A program made the translations under genes and the position numbers. From Bacteroidales bacterium UBA4772 (GTDB lineage: Bacteria > Bacteroidota > Bacteroidia > Bacteroidales > VadinHA17), in the NCBI GenBank assembly GCA_002403305.1, contig DHHM01000016.1, positions 122,493 through 186,492 on the forward strand: a stretch of 64,000 nucleotides of DNA, given 5' to 3'. Under the pieces are notes generated by a model. It was not told the DNA's origin and made no database searches. It saw only the letters and a program-made list of their open reading frames with translations. Shown piece after piece: positions 24,088 through 32,809 of this stretch. Every line of letters starts with the position of its first letter. Within the stretch, counting starts at the first letter, position 1.

Positions 24088-25638
24088 CTATTTTATGCGC
24101 CTGACGCCGCTCTCGGGCAGATTTACCGCCACCCCGTTTATACTTGTCTCTACATCATCACGGTAGGTGACTGAGAGAATCACTTCGCCCTCTTCACTGT
24201 ACTTTTTCCATGTGCGCGTCCTGAGGCCATTCCGGTAATAGCGATCCTCCCTGAGCCTCCCGCTGTCATACCACAGCATATGGTGGCCCACGGGATTACC
24301 CTGTCTGTATTCTCCGCGGAATCTCAGTTTTTCATTGCGATAATATGCCTTCCACTCGCCTTCGCGTAGCCCCAGAAGATACTTGCCTTCTTCGATGTTG
24401 TCACCTGTTCTGAAGATCCATTCGCCGTTTCTCTCTCCGTCAGCATATTCTCCCCGTGCTATTACTTCTCCGGTGCGTGTGAACTCAGTATACTGACCAT
24501 CTCTCCTTCCCTGGTAATAATCCTCCTCCCTCAGCAGTTCTCCCTCCGGATAATACCAGCGCCATGTTCCGTCAATGCGGCCGTTATTGTATGATCCTGC
24601 CTGCTCAAGCCTTCCGGCAGCATTATAGAATTTCCATGCTCCGGCGCGCCTGTTGTTGACATATGCCCCCTCCGCCATCAATGTTCCGTCAGCGGAAAAA
24701 TCCTTCCACGGACCGTTCCTGTTGCCCTCATCATCAACGATTCCTTCAGATATCAGGACGCCGTTATCATTATATATTTTTGCAATCCTGACTGTTCCGT
24801 CGCTGTTGTACTCACGGTGTATCCCCACCGGGATACCCTCTTTGAACGGACCTGAATAGATCAGCTTTCCCGATTCGTCATACCGGTTCTCAATATCAAT
24901 CTCTGCGCTGTTGTCAATCTCTGTGCCGGTGACCTTGCCGTTGTCATAAAGCAGTGTAACCAGAAGCCTTCCCCTCTCATCATATTCCTTGTAATAGCCG
25001 TGAAGCATGTCATTACGATAATTTCTCTCGGTTTTTATTGTACCGCCAGGGTAAAAATCAAGCCATTCTCCCTGTTTTAGTCCTGCTGCATCTGTCTGGT
25101 TTATGCGCTCGCGGCTGATGAGGAAGTCATTGTTGTATTCAAACATGGTGACTATTTTTCCCTCTTTGTCATACTCACGTGACAGTCCGTCTTTTTTACC
25201 GTTAATATAGGGGATTGTCTGTCTTATCTTGCCATCCGGATAGAAAATGCGTGCTACCCCCTCCTTTTTGTCGCCCGCGTATAGCTCTGAAGAATGCACA
25301 TAGAGTCCGTGAACCGCGTCTTTCTTATACCTGAAATAATATCCGTTTCTCTTTCCCAGAAGATAACTGATCTTCTCCGTCGTGTCACCTGCCTGGTCAT
25401 AGAAGATCCATATGCTGTCAAGGAGAAAGCTGGTTCTTTTCCCTTCGGACTTAAGCACACCGGTGACATAGTAACCTTTCCAGTATCCGTCCGGCTTCCC
25501 GTTTCTGATAAATCCTTCGCTTGATATATTGCCGTTTGGATATTTAAACTGCTGGAAGCCATCCTTCAGTTCCCTGTTCTGCTGCGCAGCAAGGTAAAAA
25601 GGAATAAAAATCAGAAGGGTGAGTATAAGTCTCTTCAT
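24088..25638 (-). CDS. Exported MORN/YwqK-repeat protein
   Basis: A 516-residue secreted protein built almost wholly of YwqK/MORN-2 type repeats. A signal peptide (residues 1-18, ending LAAQ) fixes the start at 25638, two bases after the nadA stop; the longer frame would begin inside nadA. Repeats of about 23 residues recur with the pattern G-x-W-x2-Y-x4-G-x-L-x3-G-x-Y-x2-G, for example RRAGAWKFYNAAGRLEQAGS, RIDGTWRWYYPEGELLREED and NPVGHHMLWYDSGRLREDRY. These form elongated beta meanders, probably for binding in the envelope. No enzymatic motif is seen. Placement between nadA and ruvB is functionally unexplained. The family is sometimes labelled antitoxin-like, but nothing here supports a toxin-antitoxin role. 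Confidence 0.85.
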   Translation of the reverse strand: MKRLILTLLIFIPFYLAAQQNRELKDGFQQFKYPNGNISSEGFIRNGKPDGYWKGYYVTGVLKSEGKRTSFLLDSIWIFYDQAGDTTEKISYLLGKRNGYYFRYKKDAVHGLYVHSSELYAGDKKEGVARIFYPDGKIRQTIPYINGKKDGLSREYDKEGKIVTMFEYNNDFLISRERINQTDAAGLKQGEWLDFYPGGTIKTERNYRNDMLHGYYKEYDERGRLLVTLLYDNGKVTGTEIDNSAEIDIENRYDESGKLIYSGPFKEGIPVGIHREYNSDGTVRIAKIYNDNGVLISEGIVDDEGNRNGPWKDFSADGTLMAEGAYVNNRRAGAWKFYNAAGRLEQAGSYNNGRIDGTWRWYYPEGELLREEDYYQGRRDGQYTEFTRTGEVIARGEYADGERNGEWIFRTGDNIEEGKYLLGLREGEWKAYYRNEKLRFRGEYRQGNPVGHHMLWYDSGRLREDRYYRNGLRTRTWKKYSEEGEVILSVTYRDDVETSINGVAVNLPESGVRRIK

Positions 25639-25639
25639 T

Positions 25640-26587
25640 TTATAAGCCCAGTTTTGCCGATATATCAAGCATTCTCCTGATAGGTATCAACGCCTGTTTT
25701 GCTATCAACGGATCAACTATTATTTCAGGCTCTTCAAATTTAAGCGATTTATATATCTTTTCAAGAGTTATGAGCTTCATGAAATTGCATTCACTGCATC
25801 CGCAGGTTGAATCTTTCGGCGGTGCCGGAATAAATATCTTCTCCGGCCTGGCTTTTTTCATCTGGTATATGATGCCAGGTTCTGTAGCTACTATAAATGT
25901 TTTACCCTTATCTTTTTTTACAAATGAGAGCAGACCTGATGTTGAACCTATATAATCTGCAACAAGTCTAACCGGCATCTCGCACTCCGGATGTGCAATT
26001 ATCTTTGCGTCACTGTTTTCACGCTTCAGCTTCAGGATAGCCTCCAGGGAAAACTCCTCATGAACATGACATGCACCGTCCCAGACAAGTATATCCCTTC
26101 CCGTCAGGCTCTTTATATAATTTCCAAGATTACGGTCTGGTCCGAAGATTATCTTTTCATCCTCAGGAAGAGACTCAATTATCTGCCTGGCATTTGAAGA
26201 TGTGCATGCAATATCACTCAGGGCCTTTATGTCAGCTGTTGTATTTACATAGGTAACGACAGTTCTTCCGGGGTTATCACTGATGAACTTAGCAAAATCC
26301 TCCCTTCGGCATGAATCGGCCAGTGAGCATCCTGCCAGCATATCCGGAATGATTACCTTCTTTTCCGGTGACAGTATCTTTGCAGTCTCGGCCATAAATT
26401 TCACTCCTGCAAACACTATAATATCAGCTTCAGTCTCTGCTGCCTCCTGTGAAAGCGCCAGGCTGTCGCCAATGAAATCGGCTATATCCTGAATGTCAGA
26501 AGTCTGATAGTAATGTGCCAGTATTACAGCATTTTTCTCCTTTTTGAGCTCTTCAATCCTGCTTGCGATATCTTTTTCAACAACCAT
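25640..26587 (-). CDS. nadA: Quinolinate synthase A
   Basis: 4Fe-4S enzyme that condenses iminoaspartate with dihydroxyacetone phosphate to quinolinate in de novo NAD synthesis. The 315-residue protein has the cluster cysteines in their usual contexts: MLAGCSLADSC, SDIACTSSNA and STCGCSECNFM. HYYQ, VVTYVNTTADIKA and IGSTSGLLSF are substrate-site motifs. It appears to be the first gene of the run with the YwqK-repeat protein and ruvB; nadB and nadC are not in view. Upstream lies a 541-bp AT-rich gap without a clear TAnnTTTG on this strand. Confidence 0.95.
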   Translation of the reverse strand: MVVEKDIASRIEELKKEKNAVILAHYYQTSDIQDIADFIGDSLALSQEAAETEADIIVFAGVKFMAETAKILSPEKKVIIPDMLAGCSLADSCRREDFAKFISDNPGRTVVTYVNTTADIKALSDIACTSSNARQIIESLPEDEKIIFGPDRNLGNYIKSLTGRDILVWDGACHVHEEFSLEAILKLKRENSDAKIIAHPECEMPVRLVADYIGSTSGLLSFVKKDKGKTFIVATEPGIIYQMKKARPEKIFIPAPPKDSTCGCSECNFMKLITLEKIYKSLKFEEPEIIVDPLIAKQALIPIRRMLDISAKLGL

Positions 26588-27128
26588 ATTTTATATTATA
26601 GTTTTAAGAAATTTATATATGATGCTTATTATATACTGTTAATTCTGTTCAAACAATTTTACGATTCATTTTGCAAAAATGGAGGTTAAAAGATTAATAA
26701 CAGCTTTTAAACACAACAAAAAGCATACCTTATTTGAAAAAGAGACAATTACCCATTAGATTAACAATTGTTACGTCTTTTTTGTTGACAGTGAAAGTTA
26801 ATAAAAGATCACACTCCGGGTGTTGAGCAATGGTTGAAATATCATCATTCAGAAATGAGAAATTGTTTTTGAAAACAGAAAAAAAATACATGTAGGACAA
26901 AGAACACGAGCCAGAACAATTAATGAACAAAAAATTAAAACGGTGGTTACATGTTATTAACAGATGAAACTTGCATGACCGCCAACTCTCAGACAGATTT
27001 GATCAGCAATGTCACGCAAGTTACATCCGACCAATCAGATAAAATTGTTATTTACGAATCAAACAGGCTATGTTTTCTTTTCTGGTATTAATTACAGGAC
27101 TATATTTGTATAAAAATATAAGGGTGTT
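26588..27128. other. AT-rich intergenic region between divergent nadA and rpiB
   Basis: 541 bp without a convincing gene. A 66-codon frame on the minus strand (26730-26930) has low complexity and no recognisable features. The region holds a perfect 12-bp palindrome TAACAATTGTTA (26762-26773) and, near its right end, the rpiB promoter element. No RNA gene or repeat family was recognised. Confidence 0.5.
27101..27108 (+). promoter_or_regulatory. Promoter -7 element of rpiB-rrf2
   Basis: TATATTTG, an exact match, 20 bases before the TTG start of rpiB; it supports that unusual start. Confidence 0.6.
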
Positions 27129-27569
27129 TTGGAAAAAATCATAATTGCCTCAGATCATGCCGGTTTCAGGCTCAAGGAAAAGCTCGTTACGTGGCTCATT
27201 TCACACAGGTATGAAGTTAAGGATATAGGTTCTTTTTCTGAAGACAGCGTAGATTATCCTGATTTTGCCCATCCGCTGGCAGAGGCCGTGGAGAAGGGTG
27301 ATTTCAGCTACGGCATAACCATATGCGGTTCTGGCAACGGCATCAATATGGCGACCAACAAGCATCAGAAGATAAGGTCTGCTGTATGTTGGTGTGAGGA
27401 AATCAGTAAGCTTGCCAGGTCACACAACGACGCCAACATCTGTTCGCTTCCGGGACGGTTCCTGAAGGAGGCTGAAGCAATAGCGATAGTCAAAACTTTT
27501 CTTACAACAGATTTTGAGGGAGGCAGGCACAAGAGAAGGATTGACAAAATTCCGGTAAAGAACCCCTAG
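27129..27569 (+). CDS. rpiB: Ribose 5-phosphate isomerase B
   Basis: Interconverts ribulose 5-phosphate and ribose 5-phosphate in the pentose phosphate pathway (RpiB/LacAB family). The 146-residue protein has the N-terminal ASDHAGF phosphate-binding motif, the catalytic-cysteine loop ICGSGNGINMATNK and the conserved RSHNDANICSLPGR segment. The start is a TTG at 27129; no in-frame ATG exists before the conserved N-terminus, and a perfect promoter element lies 20 bases upstream. The stop codon directly abuts the ATG of the Rrf2 regulator, so the two are co-transcribed. Confidence 0.95.
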   Translation: MEKIIIASDHAGFRLKEKLVTWLISHRYEVKDIGSFSEDSVDYPDFAHPLAEAVEKGDFSYGITICGSGNGINMATNKHQKIRSAVCWCEEISKLARSHNDANICSLPGRFLKEAEAIAIVKTFLTTDFEGGRHKRRIDKIPVKNP

Positions 27570-28010
27570 ATGCTTTCATCAACATGCAAATACGGCATCA
27601 GGGCTGTGATCTTTATTGCGGCAAAACCTGAACAGAACACACATACAGGACTCAGGGAGGTATCTGAAAAGCTGAAAATCCCGCAGCCCTATCTGGCGAA
27701 GATTCTCCAGATACTGACGAAGAAAAAGATACTTCATTCATCAAAGGGTCCGCACGGCGGATTTATCCTGATGGTCCCCGCCTCTGATCTTACCCTGATG
27801 GATATAATAGATGCTATTGACGGAAGGGATTTCTTTGACAGCTGTTACATCACCGGGGAGAAATGCAATTTTGATGAGCCCGACAGGGGAGTCTGCATTC
27901 TTCACAATGATCTGAGGAAGGAAAAGGTACGCCTGGAAAAATTCTTCAGCTCAAAGAGCATTGAAGCGTGTGCCGCGCAGCTGAAGAAATATCCGTCGAT
28001 CAGGCTCTGA
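27570..28010 (+). CDS. Rrf2 family transcriptional regulator (possibly Fe-S)
   Basis: A 146-residue Rrf2-type winged-helix regulator. The N-terminal helix STCKYGIRAVIFIA, the recognition region IPQPYLAKILQILTKKKIL and the wing KGPHGGFIL are classic for the family. Three cysteines, C-x6-C-x9-C in the SCYITGEKC to RGVCIL region, sit at the place where IscR and NsrR bind an iron-sulfur cluster, but the spacing is wider than the IscR C-x5-C-x5-C, so cluster binding is only likely. It starts directly at the rpiB stop codon. Its last 11 bases overlap the end of the convergent VanZ-like gene. The regulon is unknown. Confidence 0.88.
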   Translation: MLSSTCKYGIRAVIFIAAKPEQNTHTGLREVSEKLKIPQPYLAKILQILTKKKILHSSKGPHGGFILMVPASDLTLMDIIDAIDGRDFFDSCYITGEKCNFDEPDRGVCILHNDLRKEKVRLEKFFSSKSIEACAAQLKKYPSIRL

Positions 28011-28389
28011 ATCTTGCCAGCATCATTCTCGCCAGATAGGCTACCAGAAGACCGGTAAGAACACCCCCGACATTGGCCAGCAGGTCAAAAGTCTCAGCCT
28101 TGCGCGATGTGGTCAGGGTCATCTGCATGATCTCCATAATTGCTCCTAAGAGAAGCGGAATGAGCATGAGGGGATAAATGAAGCTGCGGTTCAGCTGCCA
28201 TCTGCATGAATCGAGAAGCAAGACAGCCGAAAAAAAGGCATACATCGTAAAATGGCCCATCTTGTCAATATAGGGAATGTCGAGCATCCGTCCGGGAACC
28301 ATCGTTTTGCTTCCGGAGAGACTGAGCCAGGTGATCAGCAACCCGATGATAATGCTCTTATAATATTGTTTTATAATGCGATATAGCAT
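28000..28389 (-). CDS. VanZ-like membrane protein
   Basis: Small integral membrane protein of the VanZ family, of uncertain function. The 129-residue product has four hydrophobic segments and the family's conserved IDKMGHFTMYAFFSAVLL stretch and the ETFDLLANVGGVLTGLL motif near the C-terminus. The start at 28389 was preferred because it places the first membrane helix right after a short basic N-terminus; an upstream ATG at 28419 adds ten residues. It overlaps the convergent Rrf2 gene by 11 bases and diverges from hemW. Confidence 0.8.
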   Translation of the reverse strand: MLYRIIKQYYKSIIIGLLITWLSLSGSKTMVPGRMLDIPYIDKMGHFTMYAFFSAVLLLDSCRWQLNRSFIYPLMLIPLLLGAIMEIMQMTLTTSRKAETFDLLANVGGVLTGLLVAYLARMMLARFRA

Positions 28390-28461
28390 GCATGGGTGAT
28401 GAGATTGCGAAAATAGCAAACTAATGTTGAATCTTTTGTATTTTTAGAGGATATATTTATC

Positions 28462-29592
28462 ATGGCCGGCGTCTACATCCACATACCTTTCTGCAGGAGC
28501 TTTTGCAGCTACTGTGATTTTTACAGCGTCACAGACTGCAGTGAAACGGATGCCCTGGTTGAGGCGCTCACACGCGAGGCTGCTCTGAGATCGGGCTACC
28601 TCTACAATGAGACGGTGGATACTGTATACCTGGGGGGAGGAACACCCTCTCTGTTGAGCGTGGCCCAGGCAGAAAGGATTCTTGCTGCAGTGTGGAAGAA
28701 CTTCAGTATAGGCAATGACCCTGAGATAACAGTGGAGGTAAATCCTGATGATATAAAGCCAGGGTATATAAGCTCCCTGGCATCCCTTGGCGTCAACCGG
28801 ATCAGTGTCGGAGTGCAGTCCTGGGATGACGACAGGCTTAAATACCTGGGCAGGAGGCATAGTGCGCGTCAGTCTGCCGAAGCGCTTGAGAGGATTTTCA
28901 GTGAGGGAATAAAAAATGTGTCGGTTGATCTTATTTACGGCATTCCGGGCATGACAACGGCTGACCTGAGGCAGGATATTGAGAAGACACTGACCTTTCC
29001 CGTGACACATATTTCAGCCTATCATCTGACGATAGAGGAGGGGACACCTCTCCACCGCCTCAGGGAGAAAGGGAAGCTCACTGAGACAGACGAGGAGACC
29101 AGCAATTCGATGTTCATGCTGTTGATAAGCCTGTTGAGGGAGAGGGGATTTATTCATTACGAGATCTCAAATTTTGCCCTTGAAGGATTTATCTCGAGAC
29201 ACAATTCAGCATACTGGAAGCAGGTGCCCTACATAGGCCTGGGACCCTCGGCACATTCTTTTGACAGAAGGTCGAGGCAGTGGAACATCTCAGACGTCAG
29301 GGAGTATATCAGATCGGTAAATGAAGGGAAGGTATCGTCTGAACGGGAGGAGCTTGACAGGCTGACCCTCTTCAACGAGTACATCATGACCGCTCTGCGC
29401 ACCGCATGGGGTATCGATCTCACACATGTTGAAAACAGCTATGACAAGGAGCTCCATGATTACCTTGTCAACATGTCGGGTAAATATATCCGATACGGGC
29501 TGATGAAAAGGGAAAGAGACACCCTGGTCCTGACGGATCAGGGCAGGATGATCTCTGATAATATTATTGCGGAACTGCTTATGGAGCTGTGA
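28462..29592 (+). CDS. hemW: Radical SAM heme chaperone HemW
   Basis: Radical-SAM protein of the HemN-like HemW group, which delivers heme to respiratory enzymes; often mis-annotated as oxygen-independent coproporphyrinogen oxidase. The cluster motif is PFCRSFCSYCDFY (C-x3-C-x2-C) at about residues 10-19, with GGGTPSLLS, EVNPDD, NRISVGVQSWDD and YGIPGMT typical of HemN/HemW. It is 376 residues, shorter than HemN, and lacks the HemN-type N-terminal extension, which favours HemW. Its stop is directly adjacent to the stop of the convergent coiled-coil gene (TGATCA). Confidence 0.92.
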   Translation: MAGVYIHIPFCRSFCSYCDFYSVTDCSETDALVEALTREAALRSGYLYNETVDTVYLGGGTPSLLSVAQAERILAAVWKNFSIGNDPEITVEVNPDDIKPGYISSLASLGVNRISVGVQSWDDDRLKYLGRRHSARQSAEALERIFSEGIKNVSVDLIYGIPGMTTADLRQDIEKTLTFPVTHISAYHLTIEEGTPLHRLREKGKLTETDEETSNSMFMLLISLLRERGFIHYEISNFALEGFISRHNSAYWKQVPYIGLGPSAHSFDRRSRQWNISDVREYIRSVNEGKVSSEREELDRLTLFNEYIMTALRTAWGIDLTHVENSYDKELHDYLVNMSGKYIRYGLMKRERDTLVLTDQGRMISDNIIAELLMEL

Positions 29593-30501
29593 TCAACCCC
29601 TTCCCTGCAGTAACAGTTCTCCTGCGCCGATCTTCTGGCTATCGAGATATAGCTCAACACTGTAGGTTCCCGGGATAAAATCGCCGGTGTTGTCCAGGAA
29701 GATGCACATCTCGATGTCACTGTTGGCATAATCCACGGCCCTGTTGGCAGAGAATATCAGCTGTTCGCCGTTAACCTCAAACAGGTTGTCAGGGGAGGTG
29801 GTGATCACAAGCTGATCAGGGCGGACGACCCTGAGATAGACTATTTTGTTGCCTGCTTCGGCGATCGGGTTCTCCCTGAGGGTGAAGCATACCCTCACCT
29901 TATCAAGATTCCTGATCTGGTCAGTCTCCTTCCGTTTTTTGTTCAGAGCCATGGCAACTATGTCCTTGGCCTGTATCATGGCGGCCACGCTCACCTTGGA
30001 GGTAAGCTCCTCCCTTGTCTTTTCCAGTTCGACATTGCTCTCCTGTACCGCAGTCATCTGCTCCTTGATCTCCACATTTTCAGCGGTTAACATCTGATTA
30101 CGCGTATTGAGAGAGTCTATCTGTACTATATAGCTTTTCATGATATCACGCATGGTGCTGATCTCAGCCTTGTATTTTCTTATCAGCTGCGCATTGGAGG
30201 CGCTGACTTCAAGAAGCTTCTGGATCCTGTTGCGCTCACGCTGCAGCTCTGCATTGAGTGTGTCATTGCTTGTCTTGAGGGTATCATATCCGTACATCAT
30301 CATGCGGAGCTCATTGGCCAGAGAATCTTTCTCTTCTGTAAGCACCTGCTCCATCTCAACCATCTTGCTCTTCTGGTTGTAGTACAGAACTACCAGTGCA
30401 ATCAAACCGAGTGTCAGGATTATCGTAGACACTATCATGACAACAGGAGCACCCTTTTTGTGCTCAATGTGTTCAGCCTGATATTTTTCGTGATTTTCCA
30501 T
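29593..30501 (-). CDS. Membrane-anchored coiled-coil protein of unknown function
   Basis: Not matched to a family of known function. The 302-residue protein has a 20-residue basic/His-rich cytoplasmic start, one transmembrane helix (about 20-41, VVMIVSTIILTLGLIALVVL), a long coiled coil (about 45-175, rich in Glu, Lys, Gln and Asn) and a C-terminal beta-rich domain (about 195-300) with LDKVRVCFTLREN and GTYSVELYLDSQKIG. This looks like an inner-membrane or periplasmic sensor or scaffold. It starts 22 bases downstream of a perfect minus-strand TAATTTTG element and appears monocistronic. Similar proteins occur across Bacteroidota. Confidence 0.75.
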   Translation of the reverse strand: MENHEKYQAEHIEHKKGAPVVMIVSTIILTLGLIALVVLYYNQKSKMVEMEQVLTEEKDSLANELRMMMYGYDTLKTSNDTLNAELQRERNRIQKLLEVSASNAQLIRKYKAEISTMRDIMKSYIVQIDSLNTRNQMLTAENVEIKEQMTAVQESNVELEKTREELTSKVSVAAMIQAKDIVAMALNKKRKETDQIRNLDKVRVCFTLRENPIAEAGNKIVYLRVVRPDQLVITTSPDNLFEVNGEQLIFSANRAVDYANSDIEMCIFLDNTGDFIPGTYSVELYLDSQKIGAGELLLQGRG

Positions 30502-30523
30502 ATGTTTATTATTTTATCCGGGG

Positions 30524-30531
30524 CAAAATTA
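30524..30531 (-). promoter_or_regulatory. Promoter -7 element of the coiled-coil protein gene
   Basis: TAATTTTG on the minus strand, an exact match, 22 bases before the ATG at 30501. Confidence 0.55.
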
Positions 30532-30611
30532 CTAATTATTACAGAACAATGCGTTTTTCTGCCGTTTGATTATCTTAGCCCGGCGTATTCTGGCTTAAAC
30601 AACATGGCTTT

Positions 30612-32015
30612 ATGAGTGGATTTTACGGTTCTGTATCCGACAGGGACTGCGTTGATGATGTGTTTTACGGCACTGATTATCATTCACATCTGGGCACCAA
30701 GCGTGCCGGGATGGTCTTTTATGACTCCGGGACAGGTTTCCGGAGGAGCATTCACAACCTGGAGAATGAGTATTTCCGTAACAAATTCGAGACAGAGCTC
30801 AAGGATTTCGGGGGAAACAGCGGAATGGGAGTGATCAGCGACACCGACCCTCAGCCTATACTGTTCAACTCACATCTCGGGCCGTTTGCCCTTGTCACTG
30901 TATCCAGAATTGTGAATATCAGCGAGCTGGCTGATTATTTCCTGGCCAGGAAAAAGCATTTTACGGAAAACTTCATGGGCAATATCAACCCAACGGAGAT
31001 GGTTGCAAATATCATCTGCGAAGGAGACTCTTTTGTTGAGGGTATCACCCAGGTGTTTGAAAAAATCAAAGGGTCGTGTTCTCTTCTGGTGCTTACTAAA
31101 GACGGTATCATTGCTGCTCGCGACAGGCTGGGCCGTACGCCGGTGGTAATCGGCAGGAAGGAGGGAGCCCTTGCCGTAGCCTCCGAGACATGCTCCTTTC
31201 CCAACACCGGGTTTGAGACCGAATATTTCCTCGGCCCGGGCGAGATAGTACATCTACGCTCCAACGGATTCACACGGCTGAAGGCACCGGGGAAAAAGAT
31301 GCAGATATGTGCTTTCCTCTGGGTCTATTACGGATTTCCGACCTCCGAATATGAAGACAGAAATGTTGAGGAAGTGCGCTACCGATGTGGCGCTGCACTG
31401 GCCAAACGTGATCCGGTGAAGGCTGATTTCGTCTGCGGAGTCCCCGACTCGGGAATAGGGCATGCACTGGGATATGTCAATGAGAAATCTGTGCCCTACA
31501 TGAGTTCCTTTTCAAAATACACTCCCACCTGGCCCAGGAGCTTCATGCCGCAGCGGCAGATACAACGCGACCTTGTGGCAAGAATGAAGCTGATACCCAA
31601 CAAGAAGCTTACAAAAGACAAATCGATTGTTTTTCTTGACGACAGCATTGTCAGGGGAACGCAACTCAGGGACAACACCAAGGACCTGCGCGAAGCAGGC
31701 GCAGGCGCGCTCCACATGAGAATAGCCTGCCCGCCGCTGCTCTATCCCTGTCCCTTCCTCAACTTCTCACAGTCGCGCTCAACCCTTGAGCTGGCAGCCC
31801 GGAAGGCGATAGTCAAGCTGGAGGGCGAGGAGAGAAACATTGAAGAGTACCTTGACCCTGACTCTGAAAAATATGCACTGATGGTCAATGAGATAGCCTC
31901 CACGCTGGGCATGGATACCCTTATGTTCCAGCGCCTTGACGACCTGGTGAAAGCCATCGGACTGCCACGGGAGAAGCTCTGTACCCACTGCTGGGACGGC
32001 AGCAGCAGCTTCTGA
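30612..32015 (+). CDS. PurF-like amidophosphoribosyltransferase homolog lacking the N-terminal catalytic cysteine
   Basis: Homolog of glutamine PRPP amidotransferase with both domains: an Ntn-hydrolase-like glutaminase domain (about 1-235) and a phosphoribosyltransferase domain (about 260-467). The PRPP loop IVFLDDSIVRGTQL (residues 339-352) is intact, GVPDSGIGHALGY and the CTHCWDGS end match PurF. The N-terminus reads MSGFYG where PurF has MCGIFG, so the nucleophilic cysteine exposed after Met removal is serine, and the nearest Cys is residue 13. The glutaminase is therefore probably inactive or non-standard, though ammonia-dependent or regulatory activity is possible. There are no other purine genes nearby. 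A PurF-like paralog with a changed first residue is also known to me from Bacteroides, so this may be a phylum-wide group. Confidence 0.82.
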   Translation: MSGFYGSVSDRDCVDDVFYGTDYHSHLGTKRAGMVFYDSGTGFRRSIHNLENEYFRNKFETELKDFGGNSGMGVISDTDPQPILFNSHLGPFALVTVSRIVNISELADYFLARKKHFTENFMGNINPTEMVANIICEGDSFVEGITQVFEKIKGSCSLLVLTKDGIIAARDRLGRTPVVIGRKEGALAVASETCSFPNTGFETEYFLGPGEIVHLRSNGFTRLKAPGKKMQICAFLWVYYGFPTSEYEDRNVEEVRYRCGAALAKRDPVKADFVCGVPDSGIGHALGYVNEKSVPYMSSFSKYTPTWPRSFMPQRQIQRDLVARMKLIPNKKLTKDKSIVFLDDSIVRGTQLRDNTKDLREAGAGALHMRIACPPLLYPCPFLNFSQSRSTLELAARKAIVKLEGEERNIEEYLDPDSEKYALMVNEIASTLGMDTLMFQRLDDLVKAIGLPREKLCTHCWDGSSSF

Positions 32016-32276
32016 TTATGTTGAAAAGTATGGGGAGATGTTAATTAATTAACGTTCGTCTAAATAAATAATACTGTTTATCAGTTTATTTTTACGTTTA
32101 ATCAAAACATTGAAACTCTTGCGGAAGGTTTCATGTTTAACTGGTCAAAGGGAAACAGAACATAATAGTTTTAGAAAAACTTCAATTATCGGATAATAAT
32201 ATCCTTATATTTTCAGTTAAGTCATAGAAAATTAATCATAGCGAATAGTAATTATCAACCTTTAAAATTATCTCAG
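32016..32276. other. Leader region of the fibre locus
   Basis: 261 AT-rich bases without a gene. It holds a perfect 14-bp palindrome GTTAATTAATTAAC (32040-32053), a GAAAC/GTTTC hairpin near 32110-32132 and a GGATA/TATCC hairpin (32191-32204). TATATTTT (32208-32215) is one base off the -7 element and could be the promoter of the locus, leaving a leader of about 60 bases. Confidence 0.4.
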
Positions 32277-32780
32277 ATGAAAATGATTCTTTTGTTTTCA
32301 GTAATCATGATCGCGTTCACCGCAGGCAGCTTTGCACAGTCAAGTGATACAGAGCAGACGACAGCCACGGCTACCATTTTAGGTCCGCTTGCACTGACCA
32401 AGGTTAGCGACATGGATTTTGGTACCATTGCCGTTACCGGTACCGCAGGAACTGTTGTGCTGGGCATCGATAACTCCAGGACAGCTGTTGGACCTGCACT
32501 TGTTCCTCCTGCTGCCGGTGTTGCTGCATCATTTACCGTATCGGGAGAAGCCAGCCGGGCATACACCATTACCCTTCCTGCCAACGGTGACGTCACTCTT
32601 GTCAACGGGACGAATTCAATGGCGGCAAACGATTTTGTTCATAACGCTGGCGGTACTCCTGCATTGGACGGCACAGGTGCTGCTGCGTTTACCGTAGGAG
32701 CAACACTGTCAGTCGGCGCTGCCCAGGCAGCCGGAGTATATACGTCGGCAAACTTTCCCGTGACCATCAACTACAACTAG
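32277..32780 (+). CDS. DUF4402 pilin-like subunit A
   Basis: Exported 167-residue protein of the DUF4402 family, which has the look of the Csu/spore-coat-U type pilin fold. A signal peptide (1-20, ending SFAQ) is followed by an N-terminal strand with alternating hydrophobics (ATATILGPLALTKVSDMDFG), an Ig-like beta-rich core, and a conserved ending GVYTSANFPVTINYN typical of the final strand. The roughly 24-residue extension before the LxFG motif could serve as the donor strand for a neighbouring subunit. It is first of six co-directional genes with a second DUF4402 protein, a PapD-like chaperone, a giant adhesin, a third DUF4402 protein and an usher-like protein. Being first and most regular it may be the major subunit, which is inference only. 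Confidence 0.8.
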   Translation: MKMILLFSVIMIAFTAGSFAQSSDTEQTTATATILGPLALTKVSDMDFGTIAVTGTAGTVVLGIDNSRTAVGPALVPPAAGVAASFTVSGEASRAYTITLPANGDVTLVNGTNSMAANDFVHNAGGTPALDGTGAAAFTVGATLSVGAAQAAGVYTSANFPVTINYN

Positions 32781-32809
32781 GAACTCCTTACTGCCCGAAA
32801 CGGACATAG

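Noticed and set aside
26730..26930. 66-codon minus-strand frame between nadA and rpiB
   Set aside because: Low complexity, no promoter or start context and no similarity that I recognise; the region is AT-rich and gives chance frames.
30612..32015. Assigning the PurF-like protein as a normal purF gene
   Set aside because: The essential N-terminal cysteine is missing, so the symbol would imply an activity that the sequence does not support.
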